A DNA stretch of 63,570 nt from an uncultured Lachnospiraceae bacterium (lineage in GTDB: Bacteria; Bacillota; Clostridia; Lachnospirales; Lachnospiraceae): the NCBI GenBank assembly GCA_947623185.1, contig CANQGL010000006.1, positions 1 through 63,570 on the forward strand. The letters run 5' to 3'. The position numbers and the translations under genes are program-made. Below are positions 16,715 to 26,041 of this stretch, in pieces; position 1 is the first letter of the stretch, and each line of letters opens with the position of its first letter. The notes below the pieces were generated by a model. It saw only the letters and a list, made by a program, of their open reading frames with translations, ran no database searches and had not been told where the DNA came from.

Positions 16715-16744
16715 CTTACATTTTTTCGCGGAAAATGATATAAT
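16715..16744 (+). promoter_or_regulatory. promoter upstream of carD
   Basis: CTTACA (16715-16720), 18-bp spacer, perfect TATAAT (16739-16744). Transcription should begin near 16751, immediately before a terminator hairpin. Confidence 0.65.
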
Positions 16745-16754
16745 ATAAACACAG

Positions 16755-16803
16755 CGTGTGGTTCATGCGAACGTAAGTCCGGTTGTGAACCACACGTTTT
16801 TTC
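16755..16803 (+). terminator. terminator/attenuator hairpin before carD
   Basis: An 11-bp perfect stem, CGTGTGGTTCA (16755-16765) with TGAACCACACG (16786-16796), has a 20-nt loop and is followed by TTTTTTCTC. It can terminate readthrough from the hydrogenase gene. Because it begins only about 4 nt after the predicted carD start site, it may also attenuate carD transcription. Confidence 0.85.
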
Positions 16804-16861
16804 TCTTTGTTTGCGGCGGCCGATCCGCGGCTGCCGGCGTCAGTTTCCAGGAGGCGGAACT

Positions 16862-17371
16862 ATGTTTGAGAAAGGAAGTCTGATGATATACGACACAACG
16901 GGCGTGTGTCGTGTGGAGGACGTGGGAAGGCCGGAGGGAGTGCCGGTCTCCGACAAGACGAAGATCTACTACAAGCTGGCTCCCGTATTCGGCTCCGGAG
17001 TGATCTACATCCCGGTCGACACGAAAGTGTTCATGCGGCCGGTCATTACGAAAAACGAAGCCGAGGACCTGATCCGCAGGATCCCCGAGATCCGGGAGAG
17101 CGAGTTCGAGACAAAGAATCAGAAAACGCTCGAGAACTATTATAAGGAATCGATGAGATCACACGCGTGTGAAGATCTGGTACAGCTGATCAAGACGGTA
17201 CACCTGAAAAAGAGAAATCTGGAAAGGAACGGAAGAAAAGCCGGAAAGACCGATCAGCAGTACATGAAACGCGCGCAGGCATTGCTCCATGAGGAGCTTT
17301 CGGTCGCACTCGAGATCCCTGTCGACCAGGTCGAAGAGTACATCACGAACCGGGTAGGAAAAGCAGAATAA
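16862..17371 (+). CDS. CarD family transcriptional regulator
   Basis: This 169-residue protein has an N-terminal CarD/TRCF-type RNA-polymerase-interacting domain (about 1-60, MFEKGSLMIYDTTGVCRVED and YYKLAPVFGSGVIYIPVD) and a helical C-terminal DNA-binding domain rich in Lys and Arg. CarD proteins bind RNAP beta and stabilise open promoter complexes, often at rRNA or stress promoters. ATG 16862 is preferred because CAGGAGG lies 8 bases upstream. It is expressed from its own promoter with a terminator in the leader. Confidence 0.92.
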   Translation: MFEKGSLMIYDTTGVCRVEDVGRPEGVPVSDKTKIYYKLAPVFGSGVIYIPVDTKVFMRPVITKNEAEDLIRRIPEIRESEFETKNQKTLENYYKESMRSHACEDLVQLIKTVHLKKRNLERNGRKAGKTDQQYMKRAQALLHEELSVALEIPVDQVEEYITNRVGKAE

Positions 17372-17418
17372 AAAAGATCACCGCGGGCGAGAAGATCGCA
17401 TACCGCGGTGATTTTTTG
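17371..17418. terminator. bidirectional intrinsic terminator
   Basis: ATCACCGCGG (17377-17386) pairs with CCGCGGTGAT (17403-17412). An A-run lies on the left and TTTTTT on the right, so it serves carD on the plus strand and the activase gene on the minus strand. Confidence 0.9.
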
Positions 17419-17420
17419 TT

Positions 17421-20400
17421 TTACTGTGCGAGCCGGACCGGTTCGCCGTGGGCGATCGTGGCCGCGGCCAGTTTCGGGCCCTCGAGTTCCGCGGCAAGAT
17501 TCTTGTGGGCGGTCGCCAGCATCAGCTTGATGCGGTTGAGCTGGTTGACCTCGCTGGCGCCGGGATCGTAGTCCACGGCGATGATGTTCGCCGCCGGGTA
17601 CTCGCGGCGAAGCTCCTTGATCACGCCTTTTCCGACGATGTGGTTCGGAAGGCATCCGAACGGCTGGACGCAGACGATGTTGTTTACGCCGCCCTTGATG
17701 AGCTCAAGCATCTCTCCGGTCAGGAACCATCCTTCGCCGGTCTGGTTTCCGATGGAAACGAACTCGTTCGCCATCACGGCCAGCGACTTGATCCGCGCGG
17801 GCGGCGTGAAATGCCGGCTCTTTTCGAGCGAGCGGCGGGCGGTCTTGCGCAGGTATTCGAGGATGGAGATCGCCATGTTGCAGAGGTACGCGGTGGAACG
17901 GCTGGTCCCCAGGTGTTCCGCCTTGAAGTTGTTGTTGTAGAAGCAGTACAGCAAAAAGTCCATGAGGTCCGGCATGACCGCTTCCACGCCCTCGGACTCC
18001 AGCAGGTCGACGATGTGGTTGTTCGCGAGCGGCGAGAACTTGACGAGGATCTCGCCGACGATGCCGACTTTCGGCTTCCGGATATCGAGCCGCGGAAGCG
18101 CGTCGAAATCGCGGATGATCCCGCGGATGTTCCTTGCGAAGGTCATCATGTCGGGATTGCGCGCGGAGAGCGACCGGATGCAGACGGCTTTCCATTTTTC
18201 GTGCAGGGCGTTCGCCGAGCCGGGCACCTTTTCGTACGGCCTCGTCGCATAGAGGACGCGCATGAACACGTCGCCGTAGACGACGGCCTGCAGCCCTTTC
18301 ACGAGCAGAGGCGCGGAATAGGTGAAACCGGGGTTGGTCTCCATGCCGTTGGCGTTTAAGGAGATGACCGGGATCTGCGGCATACCGGCCTTTTCGAGCG
18401 CGCGCCGGATAAAGCCGATGTAGTTGGATGCGCGGCACCCGCCGCCGGTCTGGCTCATGATGACCGCCGTATGGTCGAGGTCATACTTGCCGGACAGAAG
18501 CGCCTCCATGATCTGCCCGATCACGATCAGCGAGGGATAGCACGCGTCGTTATTGACATATTTCAGGCCGGTGTCGACGGCCGATTTGTCGTCGTTCTTT
18601 AGGACCACGAGGTTGTAGCCGAAGCTGCGGGCCGCCGGTTCCAGAAGCTCAAAGTGGATCGGCGACATCTGCGGGCAGAGGATCGTGTAATTCCTGCGCA
18701 TTTCCTTCGTGAACACAACGCGGTTGTAGGCGCTGGAGACGATCTTTCTTGTATAGCGCCGCTCCTCGCGCACGCGGAGGGCGGAGATCAGCGAACGGAT
18801 CCGGATCCGGGCCGCGCCGAGGTTGTTGACCTCGTCGATCTTGAGCACCGTGTAGATCTTGCCCGAGCGGGTCAGGATATCTCCCACCTGGTCGGTCGTC
18901 ACGGCGTCCAGGCCGCAACCGAACGAATTCAGCTGGACAAGGTCCAGATTGTCCTGCGTCTTGACAAAGGAGGCCGCCGCGTAGAGGCGGGAATGGTACA
19001 TCCACTGGTCGGTGACGATCAGCGGCCGCTCGACTTTGCCCAGATGCGAGACGGAATCCTCGGTCAGGACCGCGAAACCGTAGGAGGTGATCATATCCGC
19101 GATCCCGTGGTTGATCTCGGGGTCGATGTGGTACGGCCTTCCGGCGAGGACGATCCCGCGCTTTCCGGTCTCCTTCAGATAGGCGAGAACTTCCTCCCCC
19201 TTCTTCTGCACGTCGGTGCGGGCCTGCGCAAGCTCCGCCCACGCTTTCGCGGCGGCGGCTTTCGTCTCGCTTTCCGGGATATCAAATTCCTTTTTGAACT
19301 CGATCGCGAGCTGACGGGACAGGACCTTCTCGTCGGTGAAGGCCATGAACGGATTCATGAACCGCACGTTGTTCTCGGCGAGCTCTTCCATGTTGTTCTT
19401 GATGTTTTCCGCGTACGAAGTGACGATCGGGCAGTTGTAGTGGTTCCCCGCGCCGTCGATCTCCTTTCGCTCATAGGGGATGCAGGGGTAGAAGATGAAC
19501 TTCACCCCGCGCTTTATGAGCCATGAGACGTGGCCGTGGGCCAGCTTCGCCGGATAGCACTCCGATTCGCTGGGGATCGTTTCGATGCCCAGCTCGTAAA
19601 CCTGGCGGCTCGACTGCGGGGAGAGGATGACCCTAAAACCGAGCTCCTTAAAGAAGGTCGCCCAGAACGGATAATTCTCGTACATGTTCAGAACGCGCGG
19701 GATCCCGACCTCGCCGCGGTGGGCAAGATCGGCGGTCAGCGGCTCGTAGTCGAACAGCCGGTGATATTTGTAATTGAACAGGTTCGGGATATCGCGGCGG
19801 GCCTTTTCGATCCCCAGCCCGCGTTCACAGCGGTTCCCGGACACATACTGGCGTCCGCCGTCGAAACGGTTCACGGTCAGGACGCAGTGGTTGACGCAGC
19901 CGCGGCAGCGGCTCATGGATGTCGTATAGGTCAGGTGGATGATCCGGTCGAGGGAGAGCATCGTGCTCTGTTTCGGCTCGTGCTGGTAGCGCTCCCTGGC
20001 GATCAGGGCCGCGCCGAACGCGCCCATGATGCCGGCGATGTCAGGACGGATCGCCTCGCCGCCGGATATCTTCTCAAAGCTTCTTAAAACGGCGTCGTTG
20101 TAGAAGGTGCCGCCCTGGACGACGACGTTCTTTCCGAGGTCGGCCGCCGCCGTGATCTTGATGACCTTAAATAAGGCGTTTCGGATCACCGAGTAAGCCA
20201 GACCGGCGGAGATATCGGAAACGGAAGCGCCCTCCTTCTGGGCCTGCTTGACGTTGGAATTCATAAAGACCGTGCAGCGGGTCCCGAGATCGATCGGGTT
20301 CTTTGCGAACAGCGCTTCCTTCGCAAAATCCTGCACGCTGTAGTTGAGCGACTTCGCGAACGTCTCGATAAAGGAGCCGCAGCCGGAGGAACAGGCCTCG

Positions 20401-21722
20401 TTGAGCTGGACGCTGTCCACCGTGCCGTCCTTGATGCGGATGCACTTCATATCCTGGCCGCCGATGTCAAGGATGCAGTCCACGTCGGGATCAAAGAACG
20501 CGGCCGCGTAGTAATGGGAGATCGTCTCGACCTCGCCCTCGTCGAGCAGGAACGCGGCCTTGAGGAGAGCTTCGCCGTAGCCGGTCGAGCAGGAGTATAC
20601 GATCTCGGCGGTATCCGGCAGCAGGGACTTGATCTCTTTGACCGAGGTGATCGCCGTCGCCAGAGGACTTCCGTTGTTGCTTGCGTAAAAGCTGTACAGG
20701 AGCGAGCCGTCCTCGCCGATTAGCGCGACCTTCGTCGTGGTGGAGCCGGCGTCGATCCCGAGGAAACATTTTCCTTCATACGAAGCAAGATCGCCGCGAC
20801 GGACCTTGTAGCGGTCATGCCGGGCGACGAAAGCGTCGTAGGCGGCCTGGTCCTCAAAGAGCGGTTCCATGCGCTTGATCTCGAAATCCATGCGGATCCC
20901 GCCGGAGAGGTCGGAGATGAGGCTGTCGAGCGTAACGACCGGCGTATCCTTGGAGTTCATGGCCGCGCCGACCGCCGCGAACAGGTGGGAATGGTCGGGA
21001 GCGATGATCTGGTCCCCGCTCAGATTCAGCGTGCGCACGAACGCCGTGCGGAGCTCGGACAGGAAATGCAGGGGTCCGCCCAGGAACGCGACGTTGCCGC
21101 GGATCGGTTTGCCGCAGGCAAGTCCGCTGATGGTCTGGTTTACGACGGCCTGAAAGATCGAGGCGGCCAGATCCTCATGGGTGGCTCCCTCGTTGATGAG
21201 AGGCTGGATATCCGATTTCGCGAACACGCCGCAGCGGGCCGCGATCGGATAGATGGCCTTGTAGTTTTTCGCGTACTCGTTGAGCCCGGAAGCATCCGTC
21301 TGCAGAAGGGAAGCCATCTGGTCGATAAAGGAACCGGTGCCGCCGGCACAGATCCCGTTCATGCGCTGGTCGATCCCGCCGGAGAAGTAGATGATCTTGG
21401 CGTCCTCTCCGCCGAGCTCGATCGCCACGTCGGTGCGCGGCGCGTAGTCCTGCAGGGCGGACGCGACCGCGACGACTTCCTGCACAAAGGGAATATGTAA
21501 GTGGCCGGAGAGCGTCAGGCCGCCCGAGCCCGTGATGCTGGGCCGGACGGAAAGCCCGCCGAGCGCGTCCCTGCACTTGGTGAGCAGCGCGGTCAGAGTT
21601 TCCTGGATGTTGGCGTAGTGGCGTTCGTAGTCCGCGAACAGGATATGATTGTCGTCGTCGATCACGGCGATCTTGACAGTCGTGGAACCGATATCGATTC
21701 CGAGACGACAGGACTGATTCAT
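17421..21722 (-). CDS. giant acyl-CoA dehydratase activase-related fusion protein (two BadF domains)
   Basis: This 1433-residue protein carries two BadF/BcrA-type ASKHA ATPase domains. The first (about 1-270) has [32 protein letters not shown] and [10 protein letters not shown]; the second (about 318-590) has [32 protein letters not shown] and GTRCTVF. A Cys-rich DUF2229-like middle follows ([17 protein letters not shown]), then an HgdB-like C-terminal half. Classical activases bridge a [4Fe-4S] cluster in a dimer and drive electrons into 2-hydroxyacyl-CoA dehydratases. Here two ATPase halves are in one chain and no HgdAB partner is adjacent. The ATG at 21722 has a strong SD unusually far upstream (21744-21751) with a GGGG/CCCC hairpin between. 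Substrate unknown. Confidence 0.9.
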   Translation of the reverse strand: MNQSCRLGIDIGSTTVKIAVIDDDNHILFADYERHYANIQETLTALLTKCRDALGGLSVRPSITGSGGLTLSGHLHIPFVQEVVAVASALQDYAPRTDVAIELGGEDAKIIYFSGGIDQRMNGICAGGTGSFIDQMASLLQTDASGLNEYAKNYKAIYPIAARCGVFAKSDIQPLINEGATHEDLAASIFQAVVNQTISGLACGKPIRGNVAFLGGPLHFLSELRTAFVRTLNLSGDQIIAPDHSHLFAAVGAAMNSKDTPVVTLDSLISDLSGGIRMDFEIKRMEPLFEDQAAYDAFVARHDRYKVRRGDLASYEGKCFLGIDAGSTTTKVALIGEDGSLLYSFYASNNGSPLATAITSVKEIKSLLPDTAEIVYSCSTGYGEALLKAAFLLDEGEVETISHYYAAAFFDPDVDCILDIGGQDMKCIRIKDGTVDSVQLNEACSSGCGSFIETFAKSLNYSVQDFAKEALFAKNPIDLGTRCTVFMNSNVKQAQKEGASVSDISAGLAYSVIRNALFKVIKITAAADLGKNVVVQGGTFYNDAVLRSFEKISGGEAIRPDIAGIMGAFGAALIARERYQHEPKQSTMLSLDRIIHLTYTTSMSRCRGCVNHCVLTVNRFDGGRQYVSGNRCERGLGIEKARRDIPNLFNYKYHRLFDYEPLTADLAHRGEVGIPRVLNMYENYPFWATFFKELGFRVILSPQSSRQVYELGIETIPSESECYPAKLAHGHVSWLIKRGVKFIFYPCIPYERKEIDGAGNHYNCPIVTSYAENIKNNMEELAENNVRFMNPFMAFTDEKVLSRQLAIEFKKEFDIPESETKAAAAKAWAELAQARTDVQKKGEEVLAYLKETGKRGIVLAGRPYHIDPEINHGIADMITSYGFAVLTEDSVSHLGKVERPLIVTDQWMYHSRLYAAASFVKTQDNLDLVQLNSFGCGLDAVTTDQVGDILTRSGKIYTVLKIDEVNNLGAARIRIRSLISALRVREERRYTRKIVSSAYNRVVFTKEMRRNYTILCPQMSPIHFELLEPAARSFGYNLVVLKNDDKSAVDTGLKYVNNDACYPSLIVIGQIMEALLSGKYDLDHTAVIMSQTGGGCRASNYIGFIRRALEKAGMPQIPVISLNANGMETNPGFTYSAPLLVKGLQAVVYGDVFMRVLYATRPYEKVPGSANALHEKWKAVCIRSLSARNPDMMTFARNIRGIIRDFDALPRLDIRKPKVGIVGEILVKFSPLANNHIVDLLESEGVEAVMPDLMDFLLYCFYNNNFKAEHLGTSRSTAYLCNMAISILEYLRKTARRSLEKSRHFTPPARIKSLAVMANEFVSIGNQTGEGWFLTGEMLELIKGGVNNIVCVQPFGCLPNHIVGKGVIKELRREYPAANIIAVDYDPGASEVNQLNRIKLMLATAHKNLAAELEGPKLAAATIAHGEPVRLAQ

Positions 21723-21973
21723 TTGGCCGGGGAATCCCCCTTACCTCCTTTTGTATGTAAAGACGTTCTGTTCTGTTTGTAATATTATGGAACCGGCTGA
21801 CGAAAGATGAAGACTTTCATTGAAGAACCATTTCCAACAGCAGTATATCACGGCGCGCGGGGAAATGCAAGAAACCGGAACGGGAGGTTGCTGCCAAAAA
21901 TGGCGAAAATGGTGTAAAAAAAGCGCTAAGATTTTTGCGGGCAAAAAAACGTCAGAAAAATGATGAAAGGAGT

Positions 21974-22003
21974 TTGACAAAAGAATCGGAAGGGAATTAT
22001 AAT
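21974..22003 (+). promoter_or_regulatory. promoter of the rhomboid-like gene
   Basis: TTGACA (21974-21979), 18-bp spacer, TATAAT (21998-22003). It places the start site near 22010, excluding upstream in-frame starts. The rest of the 305-bp region 21723-22027 is AT-rich and shows nothing else I can name beyond the leader of the minus-strand activase gene. Confidence 0.8.
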
Positions 22004-22027
22004 ACAATGCGTAGGAGGATTTTGGAA

Positions 22028-22891
22028 ATGAATTTTCTGGATAAAATGGAACGCCGGTTCGGCCGCTATGCGATCCCGAACCTGATGCGGTACATCGTGG
22101 TGCTTTATGTGATCGGGATCTTTATCCAGATGACCGCGCCGGAGGTCTATTTTATGTACCTGATGCTGGACGCTCGGGCGCTGCTCCGCGGACAGATCTG
22201 GCGCGTGATCACGTTCATGATCTGGCCCCCGACGAACGGGCTTCTGCTGAACGCGCTGATCGTCTACTGCTACTACAATCTCGGAAATGTCCTGGAGAAC
22301 GTCTGGGGCGCGTTCCGGTTCAACCTGTTTTTCCTGATCGGGATCCTCGGCCATGTGCTGGCCGCGATCGTGATCTATCTGGTCTTCGGGATGGTCTATC
22401 CGCTCACGACCGACTACCTGAACTTTTCGCTGTTTTTCGCGATCGCGTTCATGTTCCCGGAGACGAGGTTTTACCTGTTCTTTGCGATCCCGATCAAGGC
22501 CAAGTGGCTGGCGCTCTTCGACGGAGCGGTCTACCTCTACGGCCTGATCTTCGGAGGGGCGGCCACGCGCGTGGCGATCGTGCTCTCGTTCGCCAACGTG
22601 ATGATCTTTTTCCTGCTCTACCGCGGATCAAGATACAACCCGAAGGAGATCCGCCGCAAGCAGAAATTCCGCGCCCAGATGGATCAGGCGGAACGCGCGG
22701 CCAAAACGGCGGGACGGCACAGGTGCGCGGTCTGCGGACGGACGGATCAGGATTTCCCGAATCTGACGTTCCGTTTCTGCTCGAAATGCGAAGGAAACTA
22801 TGAATACTGCGAGGATCATCTTTACACGCACCAGCACGTTACGCTCGGCGGCATGGATCCGCGCCAGGCGGGTCAGGGACGCCCGTCGTAA
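22028..22891 (+). CDS. rhomboid-like membrane protein with C-terminal zinc-ribbon
   Basis: This 287-residue protein has about six hydrophobic helices (residues 20-200) laid out like the rhomboid/Derlin fold, including RGQIWRVITFMI near the first loop. The catalytic GxSG serine and the partner histidine of active rhomboids are not found, so it is probably a pseudoprotease. The C-terminus has four Cys plus a Cys/His pair (CAVCGRTD, FCSKCEGNYEYC) that may bind zinc. The start at 22028 follows GGAGGA and is forced by the promoter position. Function is not known. Confidence 0.7.
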   Translation: MNFLDKMERRFGRYAIPNLMRYIVVLYVIGIFIQMTAPEVYFMYLMLDARALLRGQIWRVITFMIWPPTNGLLLNALIVYCYYNLGNVLENVWGAFRFNLFFLIGILGHVLAAIVIYLVFGMVYPLTTDYLNFSLFFAIAFMFPETRFYLFFAIPIKAKWLALFDGAVYLYGLIFGGAATRVAIVLSFANVMIFFLLYRGSRYNPKEIRRKQKFRAQMDQAERAAKTAGRHRCAVCGRTDQDFPNLTFRFCSKCEGNYEYCEDHLYTHQHVTLGGMDPRQAGQGRPS

Positions 22892-22942
22892 CGGACGGGA
22901 CCTGACTGCCAAAAGCCATAACAGATGAGGAGACGAAAAACC

Positions 22943-24211
22943 ATGGAGAAGAAACCGTTTGTGACAAAGGAACAGCTCGAGGCGATCGCGAAGGAATATC
23001 CGACGCCCTTTTATCTTTACGACGAGAAGGGGATCCGCGAGAATGCGAAGGCGCTTCTGGAGGCGTTTTCATGGAATAAGGGATTCAAAGAATATTTTGC
23101 CGTCAAGGCGACCCCGAACCCGTTTATCTTAAAGATCCTCAGGGAGATGGGATGCGGGACCGACTGCTCTTCCCTGACCGAGCTGATGATGTCGCGCGCC
23201 TGCGGATTCCGCGGCCACGAGATCATGTTCTCGTCGAACGATACGCCGCCGGAGGAGTTCAAACTGGCGGATGAGCTCGGCGCGATCATCAATCTCGACG
23301 ATTTTACACACATCGCGTGCCTGGAGGAAGTGCTCGGAAAGATCCCGGAGACGATCTGCTGCCGTTTCAACCCCGGCGGAGTGTTTGAGATCGCGAACGG
23401 GATCATGGACAATCCCGGCGACGCCAAGTACGGCATGACCGAGGAACAGATGACCGAGGCGTATAAGATCCTGATGGAAAAGGGCGCGAAGCATTTCGGG
23501 ATCCATGCGTTCCTCGCGAGCAACACGGTCACGAACGAATACTATCCGATGCTGGCGAAAGTTCTGTTTGAGCTGGCGGTCCGCTTAAAGAAGGCGACCG
23601 GCGCGAACATTGAATTCATCAATCTTTCCGGCGGGATCGGGATCCCGTACCGTCCGGAGCAGGAGCCGAACGATATCCGGGTGATCGGCGCGGGCGTAAA
23701 GAAGGCTTTTGAGGAGATCCTTGTCCCCGCGGGCCTCGGCGATGTGGCGATCTTCACCGAGCTGGGCCGCTTCATGCTCGGTCCGCACGGCGTTCTGGTA
23801 ACGCGGGCGATCCACGAGAAGCACATCCACAAGGAGTACATCGGCGTGGACGCGTGCGCGGCGAACCTGATGCGCCCGGCCATCTACGGCGCGTACCATC
23901 ATATCACGGTCATGGGCAAGGAGAACGCTCCCTGCGACCACAAGTACGACGTGACCGGCTCGCTCTGCGAGAACAACGACAAGTTTGCCATCGACCGCAT
24001 GCTGCCGAAGATCGACATGGGAGACCTGCTCGTGATCCACGACGCCGGCGCGCACGGCTTCTCGATGGGCTACAATTACAACGGCAGGCTGAGGAGCGCC
24101 GAGCTCCTTCTGAAGGAGGACGGAAGCGTCGAAATGATCCGCCGCGCGGAGACGCCGGAGGACTATTTCGCGACGTTTGATTTCTGCCCGATCTTCAGAG
24201 ATCAATCTTAA
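22943..24211 (+). CDS. lysA: diaminopimelate decarboxylase (alanine-racemase-fold decarboxylase)
   Basis: A fold-type III PLP enzyme of 422 residues converting meso-diaminopimelate to lysine. PLP-binding K55 lies in YFAVKATPNP. NLSGGIGIPYRPEQ (glycine loop), ELGRFMLGPHG and DAGAHGFSMGYNYNG match the divergent LysA group common in Clostridia. ATG 22943 is selected with GAGGAG 10 bases upstream. No lysine riboswitch is present in the short upstream gap. A related decarboxylase specificity cannot be excluded. Confidence 0.85.
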   Translation: MEKKPFVTKEQLEAIAKEYPTPFYLYDEKGIRENAKALLEAFSWNKGFKEYFAVKATPNPFILKILREMGCGTDCSSLTELMMSRACGFRGHEIMFSSNDTPPEEFKLADELGAIINLDDFTHIACLEEVLGKIPETICCRFNPGGVFEIANGIMDNPGDAKYGMTEEQMTEAYKILMEKGAKHFGIHAFLASNTVTNEYYPMLAKVLFELAVRLKKATGANIEFINLSGGIGIPYRPEQEPNDIRVIGAGVKKAFEEILVPAGLGDVAIFTELGRFMLGPHGVLVTRAIHEKHIHKEYIGVDACAANLMRPAIYGAYHHITVMGKENAPCDHKYDVTGSLCENNDKFAIDRMLPKIDMGDLLVIHDAGAHGFSMGYNYNGRLRSAELLLKEDGSVEMIRRAETPEDYFATFDFCPIFRDQS

Positions 24212-24263
24212 GAAACTCTTCATAATTCATTCAAAGATTATTCAAGCATTTCCGGAGGCGGCG

Positions 24264-24272
24264 TGCTATACT
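24264..24272 (+). promoter_or_regulatory. extended -10 promoter candidate in the lysA-subtilase gap
   Basis: TGCTATACT fits an extended -10 (TGnTATAAT). A weak -35 lies upstream. Transcription from it would reach the terminator at 24331-24357 after about 80 nt, without an open reading frame of note. Confidence 0.4.
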
Positions 24273-24330
24273 TAGACCATAAGAAACGAAGCACGAACCT
24301 TTTTGAAAACGAAATCCTAAAATGACAAAT

Positions 24331-24357
24331 CCCTGTGTTCCTTACACAGGGTTTTTT
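24331..24357 (+). terminator. intrinsic terminator downstream of lysA
   Basis: CCCTGTGT (24331-24338) pairs with ACACAGGG (24344-24351) around a 5-nt loop and is followed by TTTTTT. Confidence 0.88.
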
Positions 24358-24492
24358 CATGCGCAGAAAGCGGCGGGCCGTGTCCGTCTCCGGACCGGAG
24401 CGGCTTTTGTCTGCGCTTTTTTTCATGCGCAGAAGACGGCGCGCCGCCCTGCCCCCGGGGCGGCTTCTGACCGCGGGTTTTCGCGCGCAGAA
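24352..24492 (+). repeat. tandem degenerate repeat forming further terminator-like hairpins
   Basis: The motif CATGCGCAGAA occurs at 24358 and 24424, with a third degenerate copy ending at 24492 (offsets 66 and 58). The first unit folds by GCGCAGA (24361-24367) with TCTGCGC (24410-24416) and is followed by T7. The second folds by GCCGCCC (24443-24449) with GGGCGGC (24458-24464), extended by CAGAA/TTCTG, followed by TTTT. Together with the hairpin at 24331 this gives three terminator-like structures in a row. The rest of the 24212-24557 gap holds no gene I can support. Confidence 0.6.
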
Positions 24493-24557
24493 AAGCGGCA
24501 AGTCGCACCCCGGGGCGATCATGAATATTCTATATAAAAAGCGCGGGGTTGGGTTGT

Positions 24558-25448
24558 GTGGATCGCGTAAAGAAACAGATTCACTGTAAGGATGCGTACA
24601 CAATGGGCCTGACCGGGAAAGGCGTCGGCGTAGCGGTCCTGGATACCGGCCTGTTCCCGCATCAGGATTTCGATAACAGGATCATCGGCTTCGCGGATAT
24701 GGTCGGCCACCGGCCGGGTCCCTACGACGACTGCGGCCACGGAACGCATATCTGCGGGATCATCGGCGGCAGCGGCATGCTCTCCGACGGGCGTTATCAG
24801 GGCATGGCGCCCGGGTGCGGCCTGGTCGCGGTGAAGGTGCTGGACCAAAAGGGAAACGGCTACGCGGCCGACGTGCTGGCCGGGATCGAGTGGATCCTGG
24901 AGCGAAAGGACGCGCTGGGGATCCGCATCATCAACATCTCGGTCGGCTCCTACGGAAAAAAGGGAATGAGCGAGAATTCGGCGCTGGTAAGAGGCGTGAA
25001 CCGCGCGTGGGACGCGGGACTGGTCGTGGTGGTGGCCGCCGGAAACAACGGTCCCAGACGGATGACGGTGACGACGCCGGGCATCAGCCGCAAGGTGATC
25101 ACCGTGGGATGTTCGGACGACGACATGGAGGTCATCGTCGGCGGGAACCGCATGATCGACTACTCGGGCCGGGGCCCGACGGCGGCGTGCATCTGCAAGC
25201 CGGATCTGGTCGCGCCGGGCTGCAGCGTGGTGAGCTGCGCGAGCCGTCCGGGCTCCTATGCGATCAAGAGCGGGACGTCGATGAGCACGCCGATCGTCTC
25301 CGGCGCGATCGCCCTGCTGCTGGAGAAATATCCGGATCTCACGAACCGGGACGTCAAGCTGAAACTGATGGAGAGCTCGCGGGATATCGGCCTTCCGAAG
25401 AATCAGCAGGGCTGGGGACTGCTCGATGTGGAGCGGCTGCTCTTGTAA
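24558..25448 (+). CDS. intracellular-type subtilisin-like serine protease (S8)
   Basis: An S8 peptidase with the complete triad: D29 (AVLDTG), H61 (CGHGTHICG) and S241 (SGTSMSTP), plus the oxyanion-hole segment VAAGNNGP. It is about 296 residues and has no signal peptide or prodomain, so it should act in the cytoplasm, like Bacillus IspA-type proteases. The start is uncertain: GTG 24558 or TTG 24549, with GGGGTTGG as a weak ribosome site. It lies downstream of a cluster of terminators and so probably has its own promoter in the AT-rich stretch near 24525. Confidence 0.88.
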   Translation: MDRVKKQIHCKDAYTMGLTGKGVGVAVLDTGLFPHQDFDNRIIGFADMVGHRPGPYDDCGHGTHICGIIGGSGMLSDGRYQGMAPGCGLVAVKVLDQKGNGYAADVLAGIEWILERKDALGIRIINISVGSYGKKGMSENSALVRGVNRAWDAGLVVVVAAGNNGPRRMTVTTPGISRKVITVGCSDDDMEVIVGGNRMIDYSGRGPTAACICKPDLVAPGCSVVSCASRPGSYAIKSGTSMSTPIVSGAIALLLEKYPDLTNRDVKLKLMESSRDIGLPKNQQGWGLLDVERLLL

Positions 25449-25517
25449 TTAAATTGTTCATATGTTAGAATAAACTAAAACAATTCAGCAAACTGCAGGA
25501 TCGGACCGGGAAAGGAC

Positions 25518-26030
25518 GTGAAAAACGGAATGTCTGCGCAAAAACTGATCAGGATCGCCTTTCTCGGCGCCATCCTGTACATCTCGAAGGTGATCATGGA
25601 CTTTGTCCCGAACACCGAACTGATATCGCTGCTTGTGATCGTCTATACGCTCGTTTTCGGGAGAGAGGTCTTTTCGGCCATCCTGGTCTTCAACCTGCTT
25701 GAGCTGGTCCAGTGGGGATTCGGCATATGGTGGGTCTCATACCTCTATGTGTGGCCGCTCCTGGCGTTCATCGTCATGGCGCTGCGCGGGCTGATCCGCG
25801 ACCGGTTCGTGATCTGGGGCGCGGTGGCCGGTCTGTTCGGACTGGCCTTCGGTTCCCTGTTCGCGATAGCGTGGATCCCTGTCGATCCCTCCTACGCGTT
25901 TACCTACTGGATCGGCGGGCTCCCGTGGGATGCGATACACTGCGCCACGAATTTCGCCCTGGTGGCTTTTCTCGGAAAACCGCTCTACCGGATCCTGCTT
26001 CGGATCCGAAAAGACGGGGACCGGTCATGA
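25518..26030 (+). CDS. ECF-transporter S-component-like membrane protein
   Basis: This 170-residue protein has about five to six hydrophobic helices and a C-terminal YWIGGLPWDAIHCATNF segment similar to S components of energy-coupling-factor transporters. A vitamin or other micronutrient ligand is likely but cannot be named. GTG 25518 is used, though ATG 25530 is an alternative because the AAAGGA ribosome site lies between them. It is separated from the phosphate operon that follows by a 123-bp regulatory region. Confidence 0.6.
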   Translation: MKNGMSAQKLIRIAFLGAILYISKVIMDFVPNTELISLLVIVYTLVFGREVFSAILVFNLLELVQWGFGIWWVSYLYVWPLLAFIVMALRGLIRDRFVIWGAVAGLFGLAFGSLFAIAWIPVDPSYAFTYWIGGLPWDAIHCATNFALVAFLGKPLYRILLRIRKDGDRS

Positions 26031-26041
26031 CGTCCGAAAAT

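Noticed and set aside
22892-22942. Lysine riboswitch before lysA
   Set aside because: Only 51 bp separate lysA from the upstream gene, far too short for the aptamer.
24317-24603. Several short Arg-rich open frames on both strands in the lysA-subtilase gap
   Set aside because: They are translations of the terminator-like repeats; none has a ribosome site and they contain repeated peptide segments from the repeat itself.
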